From Dipteris shenzhenensis (taxonomy: Eukaryota > Polypodiophyta > Polypodiopsida > Gleicheniales): DNA of 64,000 nt. The position numbers were made by a program, and so were the translations under genes. Shown here piece by piece: positions 46,842 through 55,960 of this stretch. Location: assembly GCA_047967505.1 (NCBI GenBank), contig CM106540.1. The stretch is one strand, 5' to 3'. The notes below the pieces were generated by a model that worked only from the letters and a program-made list of their open reading frames with translations, had not been told where the DNA came from and ran no database searches. The stretch's first letter is position 1. Every line of letters starts with the position of its first letter.

Positions 46842-47138
46842 GTTGGTAAACTGAAAGGAAAGGAAAGAGTGGACACAAACTCAGAATACTTGCATTACTT
46901 GCTTGTAGAATGAAGAAGAGTGAGGTCCTTAAGTAGGCACCTCATACATGCTCACTGACATCACTGATGACTTTAGAGCTCCACAATCATCTCCTCAATC
47001 GGCTCCTAGATTCTCTCAATCATCCTATGTGGCTCTTCCACCACCTAACTGTGCTTGTGGGCACCTAACTGTGCCTCTAGCACTCACACATAGAAACATA
47101 AGGTGTGCCTGAGGCATACACCTTGAGATATCCCATCA
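46841..47138 (-). repeat. 5' LTR of the nested element
   Basis: This is the partner of 44,943-45,235. It carries the extra 5 bases (AAGTA inside CCTT-GGCACC) and keeps canonical TGTTGG and CATCA termini. Confidence 0.93.
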
Positions 47139-48015
47139 ACACCCAAACTTTTCTGCTGTAGTCATCAATAAAAGTGACAAAATAATGATAACCTCCAATA
47201 GATGTAGCTTTAGTAGTCCACACATCAGAGTGGATTAATTCCAATGGCCTCTTACTCTCTTGAACATGTTTAGGAAATGATTTCCTTGCCTGTTTTCCAA
47301 ATTGACAGGCTTCACATACCTTATGCATTTCTGCAACCTTGAACTTAGGCAATCCTGCAACAATATTTTGTGCTTGCATTAATTTAAGTCCCTGTACATT
47401 AACATGACCAATGTGTTTATGCCAGATATCAATATCTGCAACTACATCGGTCCCATGTGCAAACATTGCTGCACTCAATTCAGGCATGTCCGCATCCAAC
47501 GTAAACATCTTGCCTTTCTTCTTCCCTTTTGCTATCAAGCGACCGTTATTTTTCAAATCCTCAACAAAGCATCCATGAGGATTAAAGCTGACCTGCAAGC
47601 CTTACTCAACCATTTGACCAATAGAAACCAGGTTCTTGGTGATATTCAGGACATGAATCACATCAGACAAGTATTTCTTTTTTCCATCCTCCATAGACAA
47701 AGGAATTTTACCAATCTGCATAATAGGATGTGCAGTATCATCGCCAGTCTCCACAAATCCTAGTCTTTCCATTTTCCTTGCATCTTGCATCCATTCTACA
47801 TGACCTATCATGTGGTTTGATGCACCTGAGTCAACATACCACACATCATTGCTTTCTTCTGCACTTGTCACAGAATTGGTCATGTGCTGCACCATAAACA
47901 GATGTTCATTGCTATCATCACCCTCTCTACTAGAGGATGCATAATTGCCTTGCTTCAATTTTCCAGTCATGATGTCATTCTGGTTTTTATAGTAGTCTTT
48001 AACCATATGACCCAT
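47139..48015 (-). pseudogene. Copia protease and integrase N-terminal part
   Basis: The minus-strand protease motif VWYVDSGASNHMIGHVEWM lies near 47,800-47,860. Integrase follows with the HHCC zinc finger (WHKHIGHVNVQGLKLM, HKVCEACQFGKQARKSFP) and the core start ELIHSDVWTTKATSIGGYHY, FVTFIDDYSRKVWV. The first two catalytic Asp are present. A stop lies between the protease and integrase frames near 47,600. The segment abuts the ACACC duplication of the nested element. Confidence 0.9.
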
Positions 48016-48860
48016 TTTACCATAGTAGTAGCATTCAATATTGTTGTTTGCATTTTGGCCTCTCTGCCATCCACCATGACGTCTTTCGCTCCCCCTGCCT
48101 CTAAAGTTACCATGTCCTCCTCCATAGGACTAGTTTTCTTGAATTTGCTACATATTCTAATTTCTACCATGGCCTCCAAATCAGCCTGCTCTACCTCTGC
48201 CTCTACCTCTTCTAGCATTTGAGTAGAAGATAGCTTCTTTTGAAGTTCCTCCTGAAGAAGATGCACCACCATTTCTCTGCTCTTCAAAAATTAGAAGTGC
48301 AATCAACTCCTCAAAATCAGGAAAATTCTCATAGATGGCAATGGATGTCTGGAATTGTGCTTAATCCTTACCTAGATCATTCAAGGTCACAGAAACAATC
48401 ATCATCTTCCATTGGCAACCCAATAGAAGCAAGTGCATCTACAATCTTCTTCACCTTCATGTGGTAGTCATTGATGCTCATATTTTCTCTCTACACATTA
48501 TGCAACTCCTGCTTGAGCTGCATTTTCCTGGCTTGCATATTTGTGCTATACATTTTTGTCAAAGTATCCCATGCCTCCTTCGGTGTGCCTACATCCTGAA
48601 TATGCACAATCATAGAATCTAAAATACTGATAGACAGCCAATACATAACTTTTCTTAGTCTCTCATGCCAACCTTTAAATGCTTGCAACTCCTGTTGATT
48701 GGGAACATTAGGAATAATTGGTTCTTGTTTAGCTCCAGTAATGAACTCCCAATAGCCTTTTTGCTTAAGGAAATTCGTCATTCTAAACTTCCATGTTTGG
48801 AAGTTGTTCTTGTCAAGATTTTGAGTGACAATCTGTGAAAGAGCATCAGACACCATTACA
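47990..48860 (-). pseudogene. Copia gag
   Basis: The frame 48,491-48,856 starts MVSDALSQIVTQNLDKNNFQ and has WKFRMTNFLKQKGYWEFI and VGTPKEAWDTLTKMYSTNMQ, typical of copia gag (UBN2/DUF4219-like). A frameshift near 48,480 precedes a Gly/Arg-poor region. The zinc knuckle near 48,010-48,035 reads CYYYGKMGHMVKDYY. Two of its three Cys are Tyr, so RNA binding by the knuckle is lost. Confidence 0.85.
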
Positions 48861-49342
48861 AAATACTACAAAATATTCTTTCACTGCAAAAAAACACTTC
48901 TTCTTCCTCACAAGGAAAAATCTGCAAAACTGACAAAAGTGGTATTTGACCACACAGTCACTTCCTAGTGATGATTATGCATCAACAGGCAATAAGAATG
49001 ATTTTGTCAATATCTCTGCGCACAGGCATATGATGTAATTTATGTGATAACTTTTCATCGACCTGCAGAACAGTGGTCATACAGCGAAAATAGGGCACTT
49101 TCCTAAGTGCCTGCAGAAAACTTCTGCCACCAAAATGGGCCCCGAAATGGCCTCGAATAAAAAAAATACTGCCCTCTTGCCACACCGGGAAGGGCGTCCC
49201 AATCTAAGATAGTGCACTTTTGCACTTCTTGGCTGTGCTACCTGTAGAGATTTGCTCCCAAACTCAAAAAAAGGAAAGCAACATTGATCCTCTTACGAGG
49301 ACACCGCAAACTTGGTTTGCTTTCTTGAGCTTCTTACCATGA

Positions 49343-49359
49343 ACCGAGCTCTAATACCA
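49343..49359 (-). other. Copia primer-binding site (iMet type)
   Basis: On the minus strand TGGTATTAGAGCTCGGT follows the 5' LTR directly. The same TGGTATTAGAGC core occurs at 35,646. The leader to gag (48,861-49,342) has no other feature. Confidence 0.88.
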
Positions 49360-49712
49360 TGTAAAAAGAGTGGGAGAGAAGGAAGGAGTCTCACTTGTAG
49401 CTTTCTCACATACACAATGGGGGAATATACACAAAGGTGGAGGCTAAAAACAGTTTTCCTCTTCTTAGTTGTGTAAGCCAAAAGAACTCTAAGTACAAAG
49501 GAATAGGTGAACCCTATATGTGGGTCTCAAACCAAACTCAGCTAACTAAGGTGGCATACTAACTGAGCCACTAACTAGAGTACATAAAGATAGCTATCAT
49601 CTAGCTATTATTCATGGGCGGTGTCCCAACTGCATCTGCAGCTAACAAGTCGGTGACATAAATGCACAACGGTCACCCTGGCATATCACGAGTGGAGCTC
49701 GATATCTCAACA
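49360..49712 (-). repeat. Copia 5' LTR with tRNA-like internal segment
   Basis: The 353-base LTR is canonical on the minus strand (TGTTGAGATATC to TTTTTACA). Near 49,523-49,570 the minus strand holds TGGCTCAGTTAGT and, about 35 bases later, GGTTTGAGACC. These resemble the A and B boxes of an RNA polymerase III promoter. The same words are conserved in the other LTR at 42,170-42,218. Confidence 0.9.
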
Positions 49713-49717
49713 CCTTC
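49713..49717. repeat. Target-site duplication CCTTC, right
   Basis: It matches 42,002-42,006 and marks the right edge of the copia insertion. Confidence 0.92.
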
Positions 49718-50199
49718 TTCAGGTTCATTATTCCACTCGAGGTCAGCCATAGAGAATGGACCTCTAGATCGATTGTTTCTTCATGTGTGAGTGGAGGATC
49801 TACCTATAGCACCTTAGCATCAATCTGCGAGAAGATGGGGTCTAATGGATGGCAGTTGTCGAGGTTGCCAATGTTTGTATCCAATTATTAACATTGCTTT
49901 GTGAATCGCCTACTGTGGCATGTTGTTGCAAGGGAGCTGATTTGCTTGAGATTGTCATGGAAGATGTGTCATCCAATGCTCTAGGCACAATTGGTTTTAT
50001 AGATCCTGTTCCCACATTCGCCCTGACTGCAGTGTCGTGATTTTGGATTGTCAGTCTATCAGTTCTCTCGTCATGGCGGACTGATGCTTCTCGTAACCAA
50101 GGACATCCCAGTAAGATTTGATAGGATTTTTTTGGGAGATCCAAGATTTTGAATTGAAGGAAAAAGCAGACTCCTACGACCTTTGTGGACATGCCAAGT
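49718..50199 (-). pseudogene. Ty3/gypsy linker and protease C-terminal part (copy 3, right half)
   Basis: Gypsy similarity resumes with a stretch matching 34,140-34,430, then the minus strand encodes SYQILLGCPWLREASVRHDE and TIQNHDTAVRANVG (50,035-50,150), the conserved end of gypsy protease. VSTKVVGVCF lies at about 50,165-50,195 and is shared with 59,816-59,860. At 50,200 the sequence switches to an integrase fragment. Confidence 0.82.
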
Positions 50200-50632
50200 G
50201 CTAGCCTTGTATGTTGTTCTGTAAGCAAAAAGAGCAGCCGGTAATAGAGTATCCCAATCTGCCAAGGAATGAAGGCATAACCGAGCCACAATATGAGACA
50301 TGGTCCGATTGGAGCTCTTAGCCAAACCATTGGCTCGAGGGTAGTATGAACTAGAGGTCTTGTGAATAATTTGAAGTTGGATGATGAGGTCAGTAATGAC
50401 ATCATTGAGAAAGTGGGTACCTCTGTCACTCATCAATTCCACAGGACATCCAAACCTAAAAATGATTTGATCATACAAGAATGAGGCCACAACTTGAGCA
50501 GTGCAGGTCTTCGTGGCCTTTGCCTCCACCCATTTAGTGCCATAATCAATAGCAATTAGAGCATACTTGTTCCCTCTTCGAGTTGCAGGAGAGATGGTTC
50601 CAACAAAATCCAATCCCCATCTATTCTTTGTA
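50200..50632 (-). pseudogene. Foreign integrase-core fragment inside the protease region
   Basis: The minus-strand frame reads WGLDFVGTISPATRRGNKYA, IAIDYGTKWVEAKATKT, FGCPVELMSDRGTHFLNDVI and ALFAYRTTYKAST. It is a Ty3/gypsy integrase core with both early catalytic Asp, distinct in sequence from the integrases at 31,046 and 38,499. It replaces part of the protease coding region. On both sides the sequence returns to the protease paralogue of 59,816-60,060. Confidence 0.85.
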
Positions 50633-50800
50633 GAGCTCCTTTGATAGGACATTTACACCTGCTCCACCATCCACTATGGCTTGGACTTCATTATATGCCT
50701 TGTGGATCAAAGGCACAGTAATGTTGCATATGTTAACAATTTGGCAATCCCTTGTGGTACATGTCTATGCGGGATTATCATTATAGAAACCACTACAAAT
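50633..50800 (-). pseudogene. Ty3/gypsy protease active-site segment (copy 3)
   Basis: The minus strand encodes ITVPLIHKAYNEVQAIVDGG followed by AGVNVLSKELY, the protease entry with the catalytic Asp in VDGGAGVN. It matches 59,936-60,040. Similarity fades after about 50,790, and 50,800-51,276 contains no feature I can name beyond a 70-residue minus-strand frame with hydrophobic stretches. Confidence 0.8.
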
Positions 50801-51276
50801 TGCATCACTCTCAAGACTCTGTTGAGTACTTAGACTACAAGGTAGCCAGTAGAAGTGCTCTCGTAGGTTGAGGAGCATTCCAAAGATTCTATCTCACTTC
50901 TCCCATGCTTTATTGCAACCACATCAATTGGTATCCCTGTGGCACCTCCGTATCCTCCATCAATCATCTTTCACCATTTTCCAATTCATGTTCATGCTCA
51001 TCGCCCAACCATGACTATCAAGTACCCCAAGTTCTTTGATTTTCTATAGGACGATGCCGATGTGCATGTAATGTTGTTTGAAAGTGCATAGTAGGCAAAT
51101 GTTACCATGCAAAAATAAATTGAACCTGTCAAAATGGCTACTCTCCACAGTAGGGCAATGATTTGGGCTACATAATACACCAATACCGCATAGAAAAAAT
51201 GGCAGTCCATGCCCTAAAAAAGCTTGGATATATGAACCAACATGACTTCACCTTGGATGACTACATTGAAAAAATA

Positions 51277-51512
51277 TGAAGAGGGGAGAGAAGAGTGGAG
51301 ATGAGGAGAGAGGGCATAGCTAGAGAGTACACCACAAATGACTAACTATACACTAGATTTAGTTGAAAATGTAGAATATATACAAACCCATTTAGGGTTA
51401 GGGCATCTAACCCTTAACTTTATAGCACTCTATTGGGTTAGTGCTATGCACATGATCACATGATGGTGCTATGCACACATGATCATATGATGTTGAGTGT
51501 GACCTCTCAACA
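51277..51512 (-). mobile_element. Copia-type 3' LTR (minus strand)
   Basis: The 236-base block starts TGAAGAGG and ends CTCTCAACA on the plus strand, so it reads TGTTGAGAG to TTCA on the minus strand. It is preceded on the minus strand by a polypurine tract. Its sequence differs from the LTRs at 42,007 and 55,585, so it is another copia family. No 5' LTR partner is in the window. Confidence 0.65.
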
Positions 51513-51830
51513 CCTTCCCTCAAGATCAACATCATGAAGTAGGCCTTCCCTCAAGATGATGATTTTGGGGAATTGAAGATGGACTAAACATTACATTCCA
51601 TCACACCCCTTTAATGGGAATATCCTTCCTCTGCATCAAACCAAGAGCTCAAACCAAGATCTAGTCGGTGTTTCTGGAAAAGCTCTTTATCGAGTGGTGG
51701 TAAAGATCTCTACAACATTCTCTTTGCTATCACAATGCTGCAGTGTGATGCCACCAAGTAACACTCTTTCTCTGATGAAGATAGATAAATGCACACCGTA
51801 ATAATTTCTTTTTTTTAATAGATGATTTTT
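51513..51830 (-). pseudogene. Copia pol 3' end with duplicated polypurine tract
   Basis: The minus strand encodes a fragment resembling the copia RNase H end (VLLGGITLQHCDSKENVVEI, then FTTTR), corresponding to the usual ADIFTK segment. It is followed by two copies of CTTGAGGGAAGG (plus 51,513-51,524 and 51,544-51,555). Everything upstream of this tail is gone, replaced by the AT-rich repeat at about 51,810. Confidence 0.65.
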
Positions 51831-52770
51831 AAAAACAAAATTTAAACGTTATATTTAATTCAAAACTTCACTAATTTAAAAATTAACATGCAAACTACTT
51901 TAATCTCTTTTTTTTTAATAGATGATTTTAAAAAACAAAATATATACTTTTTGACATTTAAATAAAAACTTCACTAACTTAAATAACATAAAAGCTACCT
52001 TAAACTCTTATTTTCTTTTTTTTTAAAGATGATTTTTAAAACTAAAATTTAAACGTTTTTTTATTTAAATAAAAATAGCACTAATTTAAAAAATAACATA
52101 AAAACTATTTCAATCTCTCTTTTCTTAAATAGATGATTTTAAAAAACAAAATATATACATTTTCACATTTTAAATAAAAAATTACGTAATTAAAAAAAAT
52201 AATTTAAAAAACTTTAAAATGCATTTGAAATTTTGAAATATTTTATAATTAAATTAGATATTCCTATAAACTAAAATAATATAAAAGCTACTTTAAACTC
52301 TTATTTTCTTTTTTTTAATAGATGATTTCTTTAAAAAAAATTTTAATGTTATATTTAATTCAAAACTTCAGTAATTTAAAAATTAACATTAAAACTACTT
52401 TAATCTCTTTTTTTTTTATAGATGATTTTAAAAAACAAAATATATACTTTTTGACATTTAAATAAAAACTTCACTAACTTAAATAACATAAAAGCTACCT
52501 TAAACTCTTATTTTCTTTTTTTTAAAGATGATTTTTAAAAATAAAATTTAAGCATTTTTTTATTTAAATAAAAATAGCACTAATTTAAAAAATAACTTTA
52601 ATCTCTTTTTTTTTTAATAGATGATTTTAAAAAACAAAATATCTACATTTTTACATTTTAAATAAAAAATTATGTAATTCAAAAAATAATTTTAAAAAAC
52701 TTTAAAATGCGTTTGAAATTTAGAAATATTTTATAATTAAATTAGATATTCCTATAAACTAAAATTCAAA
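51810..52770. repeat. AT-rich higher-order tandem repeat (about 100-bp monomers, 500-bp superunit)
   Basis: The landmark AGATGATTT recurs near 51,819, 51,919, 52,027, 52,130, 52,320, 52,420, 52,527 and 52,620, giving monomers of about 100 bp. After every four monomers comes a distinct 120-base segment (TTTAAAATGCRTTTGAAATTT to ATTCCTATAAACTAAAA) at 52,151-52,270 and 52,648-52,765. So a superunit of about 500 bp occurs twice with high similarity. If the first-exon model at 52,814 is right, this array lies in its intron. AT-richness above 80 percent fits a plant intron or a matrix-attachment-like region. Confidence 0.85.
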
Positions 52771-52811
52771 TAAATTCTCGCAAAAAAAATTTGCTACATT
52801 AAAAAAACCTT

Positions 52812-52966
52812 ACCTGGAATCTCCCGCTCCGTCCATCTCCGTCGTTGTCTGTCGGTCATTCTCCATCACTGCCGTAATTCCGTCGAGCTCCCGCAAATCT
52901 TTCGATTTCGATGAGGAGGAGCTCGATCGAGGTATGAAGAATGAGGGGGGTCCCTCTCTTTATATA
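52812..52966 (-). promoter_or_regulatory. TATA box and candidate first exon of a minus-strand gene
   Basis: On the minus strand GTATATAAAGAGAGG (TATA at 52,959-52,966) is followed about 30 bases on by a likely start of transcription near 52,930. The first ATG is at 52,866, opening MENDRQTTTEMDGAGDS, then AG and a strong donor GTAAGG (GT at 52,812-52,813). The exon is GC- and CpG-rich and the following sequence abruptly AT-rich, as at plant exon-intron borders. No second exon was found, because the intron-side sequence runs into a truncated copia element near 51,810. The gene may be split, or this may be a promoter without a surviving gene. Confidence 0.5.
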
Positions 52967-52985
52967 CAAAAATTTAGGGTTTCAC

Positions 52986-53622
52986 TACCTCAATCGAGGT
53001 ATTTCACATGCCACATACATATCGATCCATCATACCTCGATCAAGGTATAGACATGCCATGATACCTCGATCGAGGTATTTGACATGCCACATACACATC
53101 GCTCCATCATACCTCGATACCTCGATCGAGGTATTCGACATACCCCATACACATCGGTCCATCTACCTCGATCGAGGTATGGACCTACCATGATACTTCG
53201 ATCGAGGTATGTCAGCTTCCAGCCAGATGCCACATACCTTGATCGTGGTATCAGACATGCGGCCAAGTCATCGGTCCAGCATACCAGGATCGAGGTTTCT
53301 GGACTTGCCATGGTACCTCGATCGAGGTATGTCATCTGCCCTGTCGGATGGCACATACCTCGATCGAGGTATTTGACACGGTCGAAGTCATCTATCCACA
53401 ATACCTCAATGGAGGTATGTGGACTTGCCACAATACCTCGATCGAGGTATAGCTGGCTTGCCACGATACCTCGATCGAGGTATAGGTGGCATGCCACGAG
53501 ACCTTGATCGAGGTATAGGCTCGGTTCGGTGAAAAAAAGTCTAGGACCTCGATCGAGGTATTGGCTTGGCTTGGTTGTCCTCGTGTGTGAGTTTCATTGG
53601 AGATAATACCTCGATCGAGGTA
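52986..53622. repeat. Array of a 16-bp palindrome, TACCTCGATCGAGGTA
   Basis: Sixteen copies start at 52,986, 53,033, 53,063, 53,118, 53,164, 53,194, 53,235, 53,282, 53,314, 53,356, 53,402, 53,434, 53,467, 53,500, 53,545 and 53,607. Eight match the perfect palindrome and the others have one to three changes. A CTCGATCGAG core also lies in the candidate exon at 52,922-52,931, and a half-site at 53,110. Spacers of about 14-46 bases are themselves repeated, giving a superunit of about 119 bp between 53,164 and 53,434. The array sits directly upstream of the minus-strand TATA box. Frames such as TSIEVS repeats are by-products. Confidence 0.95.
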
Positions 53623-55570
53623 TTGCACACCGAAGCAAAACCTTTGTATTTTCACTCGAGCGGGTATCACACTCACCCGAAAGTGGTTCGGAAGTGGACA
53701 CCCTTAGCTTGCTACCTCCCTATGTTCTTCTTGTTCTTTTAACACCTTATGTGTGGATGCCATGTTCTATGCTATGGTCATCTCATGCACTTGTGCTTTT
53801 GGCATGCGTTGTGCATTCATGCATTGCTTTTCCATTTGTTGCAAAGGTCTTACCATGAGCTTCGTTTGGCTTCAATGGTAGTGTCTAATTGAATACAATG
53901 ATTCTGACTTAATAGACATGTAGAGCTCGAAAAGGTGATCACTTTTTACTTTTGGAGTGTGTGCAAATTCTTCTTGGATTGGAAGTTACGGCTTGTCAAA
54001 GTTTTATGAAGAAGAGGTGGCCTAATGATGTGGCACAAGGATTCATATGCTGCTTACAAAGTGTGGTTGTGAAGGGACTGTGTGCTTAGTTGGCATTATG
54101 CCACATGGCAATCTTTTAACCAATTGGAGTTAACCAGAGGTTAAACAAACTTAACTTTGGTCATATCCAATCTTGACATGTGTCATAAATGATGTGGCAA
54201 CTGAGGGTGAGTTAATTGAACCAACACATAACCATGGTCAATTTTTCCATGTGTCAGTCAATGGGAACCTTTAGCAAGAAGAATGTAGATAGATTTTTGC
54301 ATCTGCATCAATGACGGAGATGGGATTTTCATGAGAGACGCTTGCTGTGAGTTTGTGTGTTGCATCGTCTCTTGCAAGTTTTTCGTTGGAGCCTTGTTTC
54401 TTGGTGTTGATAGTCACTGTGCAGATGAGTCGTCGAAGTAGATTATTGATGCTATTGGAGCACATCTCGACTGCAAGGAATGGCTTCCAAAATTACCTTC
54501 AACAACAGAGGCTCTTAAGTGTGCTCGTCGAGAAGACACATTGGTAAGGTCTCCTTTGTTGTCTGTTGCCAGGCATTGTGAGCAGGTCAATAGCACTGAA
54601 GGTCCTTGGAGATGCAGGCACTTTTGTGGAAGGAAGAGGCTTGTTGGAGATCTCTGTTGCAGGAGGGTTGTCGGTTGTCGACTGTTAGCTGTCCATCTGC
54701 TTGAGGCACTTGAGATTTCTTCAATGGGCATTGCAGATGGAGCTGGAGATAGGCAGTTGCAGGATAAGCTGGCGTATGTTGGGTTGATGGAGCCAAGAGC
54801 ATAAGAGCACTGTTGCAGAAGAGCTTGTTGCTAGGTGGAGATTGGAGCGCTGTAGAGCATCTACTACTAGAGTCGATGGTGCATTGACTGGGCTTGCTGG
54901 CTGTGAGCAAGAGATTGCATTGTAGTGGAGCAAGTGATGGTTAGGAGCCATGGCACTATGGCTTCATGAAGCTTTGCGAGTAGGAGGCTGTGGAGCCTAG
55001 GTGCCATTAAGCTCCATTGCTATAGGCTTGAAGCTATTGTGCTCTAGTTGGGATGGTCACCGTAGTTAGAATCGTTAGCAAGTTGGAGCTGCGTCTAGCT
55101 TGATGGAGATAAGTCATTGGGTCATCTGCTACTATAGTTGATGGCGGTTGGCTAGAAATTGAGTGCTTTGGAGTGTCTTGCTTGTTAATAGTGCTAGAAA
55201 CGGCTCAATGAAGTGGCTCCGGGTCACTGTCAATTAGCAGCTTCTTATAGAGAGGCCTTTGATCATGAAGGGTCAGCTGAGAGCTACATCTCAAGGTAGA
55301 GATCATTGGCGCTGAGCCTCGAGAGGCTCATTTGTTGTAGTAGCTATAGATTTTGCCTTAAGAGCTACAAAGCTTGCAGAGGTTTGAACCAAATATCAAA
55401 GACTCTCTCTCCCTAACTTCAGAAGCTCTCACACAAAAATCTCTCTAACAGAAAATGAACCAATGATGAATGGAAATCTTTCATCAATGAAATGAAAGAA
55501 TGCAAGCGCTAAATCTCTCAATCAATCACACTCTCATAAGCGGATCACAATGCTTCAACAGAAGGTAAGG
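53623..55570 (-). other. Unassigned, possible leader of the LTR element at 55,585
   Basis: From the primer-binding site at 55,570 leftwards the minus strand would be the internal region of that element. Minus-strand frames at 54,414-54,731, 54,587-54,910 and 54,721-54,951 overlap each other, are Ser/Gln/Leu-rich and carry no gag or pol motif. 53,640-54,270 shows nothing. The element may be non-autonomous or its interior lost. Confidence 0.35.
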
Positions 55571-55584
55571 GAGCTCTAATATCA
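55571..55584 (-). other. Primer-binding site, iMet-like
   Basis: On the minus strand TGATATTAGAGCTC abuts the LTR. It differs by one base from the TGGTATTAGAGCTC site of the copia element at 49,359. Confidence 0.75.
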
Positions 55585-55960
55585 TGACAAAATTGGAGTG
55601 CCTCAAAATCTATGGAGCACTCTAAGGTGGATGGAACCTATGTGGAAACATAATGAACAAAGTGCTCATGACATGTACCTCAAGTCAATTAGGTTCCAAG
55701 ATAGATTAGCTTGGACTCATAAATAGAATCTTGAGTGTATGTGCATTTTTCTATTCAACAATACATGATAGGCCTCTTATATAGAGAGTGCCCTTTGAAT
55801 AGTGAACAGCTGTGGGATCCTCTAATCCACATCTCTCCTTGTGGATATCCTTGATCCACATCTCCACATCATGTAGCCCACATCCTATGGTGGCTACTTT
55901 AATACATTCCTATACCATACCTTAGCCTCTAATATGTGCACATGGTACCATATCTCAACA
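55585..55960 (-). mobile_element. LTR, minus strand, same family as 35,296-35,645
   Basis: The 376-base block reads TGTTGAGATATGG to TTTTGTCA on the minus strand, next to a primer-binding site. The stretch GTGCTCATGACATGTACCTC at about 55,660-55,680 is the exact reverse complement of part of the plus-strand LTR at 35,296, but the U3 parts differ. No second LTR of this element is present to its left. Confidence 0.82.

Larger units (their letters stand above)
44943..47138 (-). mobile_element. Non-autonomous LTR retrotransposon (TRIM/LARD-like), nested in copia
   Basis: The 2,196-base element has LTRs at 44,943-45,235 (293 bases, 3') and 46,841-47,138 (298 bases, 5'). They differ by three substitutions and one 5-base indel, so it inserted recently. 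A primer-binding site TGGTATCAGAGCCC (minus; plus 46,827-46,840) and a polypurine tract (plus 45,238-45,250) lie at the proper inner edges, and a 5-bp target duplication flanks it. The 1.6-kb interior encodes no gag or pol motif. Its iMet-type primer site and polypurine tract resemble those of the copia host, so copia-type enzymes probably mobilised it. Confidence 0.95.
42007..49712 (-). mobile_element. Ty1/copia retrotransposon with both LTRs and target duplication
   Basis: The element spans 7,706 bases, of which 2,196 plus a 5-bp duplication come from a nested insertion, leaving about 5.5 kb, normal for copia. The minus-strand order is LTR, primer-binding site, gag, protease, integrase, RT, RNase H, polypurine tract, LTR. 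Integrase before RT is diagnostic of Ty1/copia. It sits inside the linker of gypsy copy 3. In-frame stops at about 42,723, 43,225, 43,662, 44,220 and 44,301 and a damaged zinc knuckle make it non-autonomous now. Confidence 0.95.

Noticed and set aside
52986-53622. CRISPR-like array of palindromic repeats and spacers
   Set aside because: The context is a plant nuclear genome with no cas genes, the repeat is only 16 bp, and the spacers are unequal in length and repeated among themselves.
53030-53676. Repeat-containing proteins in the palindrome array (155- and 140-residue frames)
   Set aside because: Open frames exist on both strands because the repeat lacks stops in some phases. Spacer lengths are not multiples of three, so no single frame follows the repeat.
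51277-55960. One intact copia element between the LTR at 51,277 and the LTR at 55,585
   Set aside because: Both are minus-strand LTRs with suitably placed polypurine and primer sites, but their sequences differ throughout, so they are not a pair.
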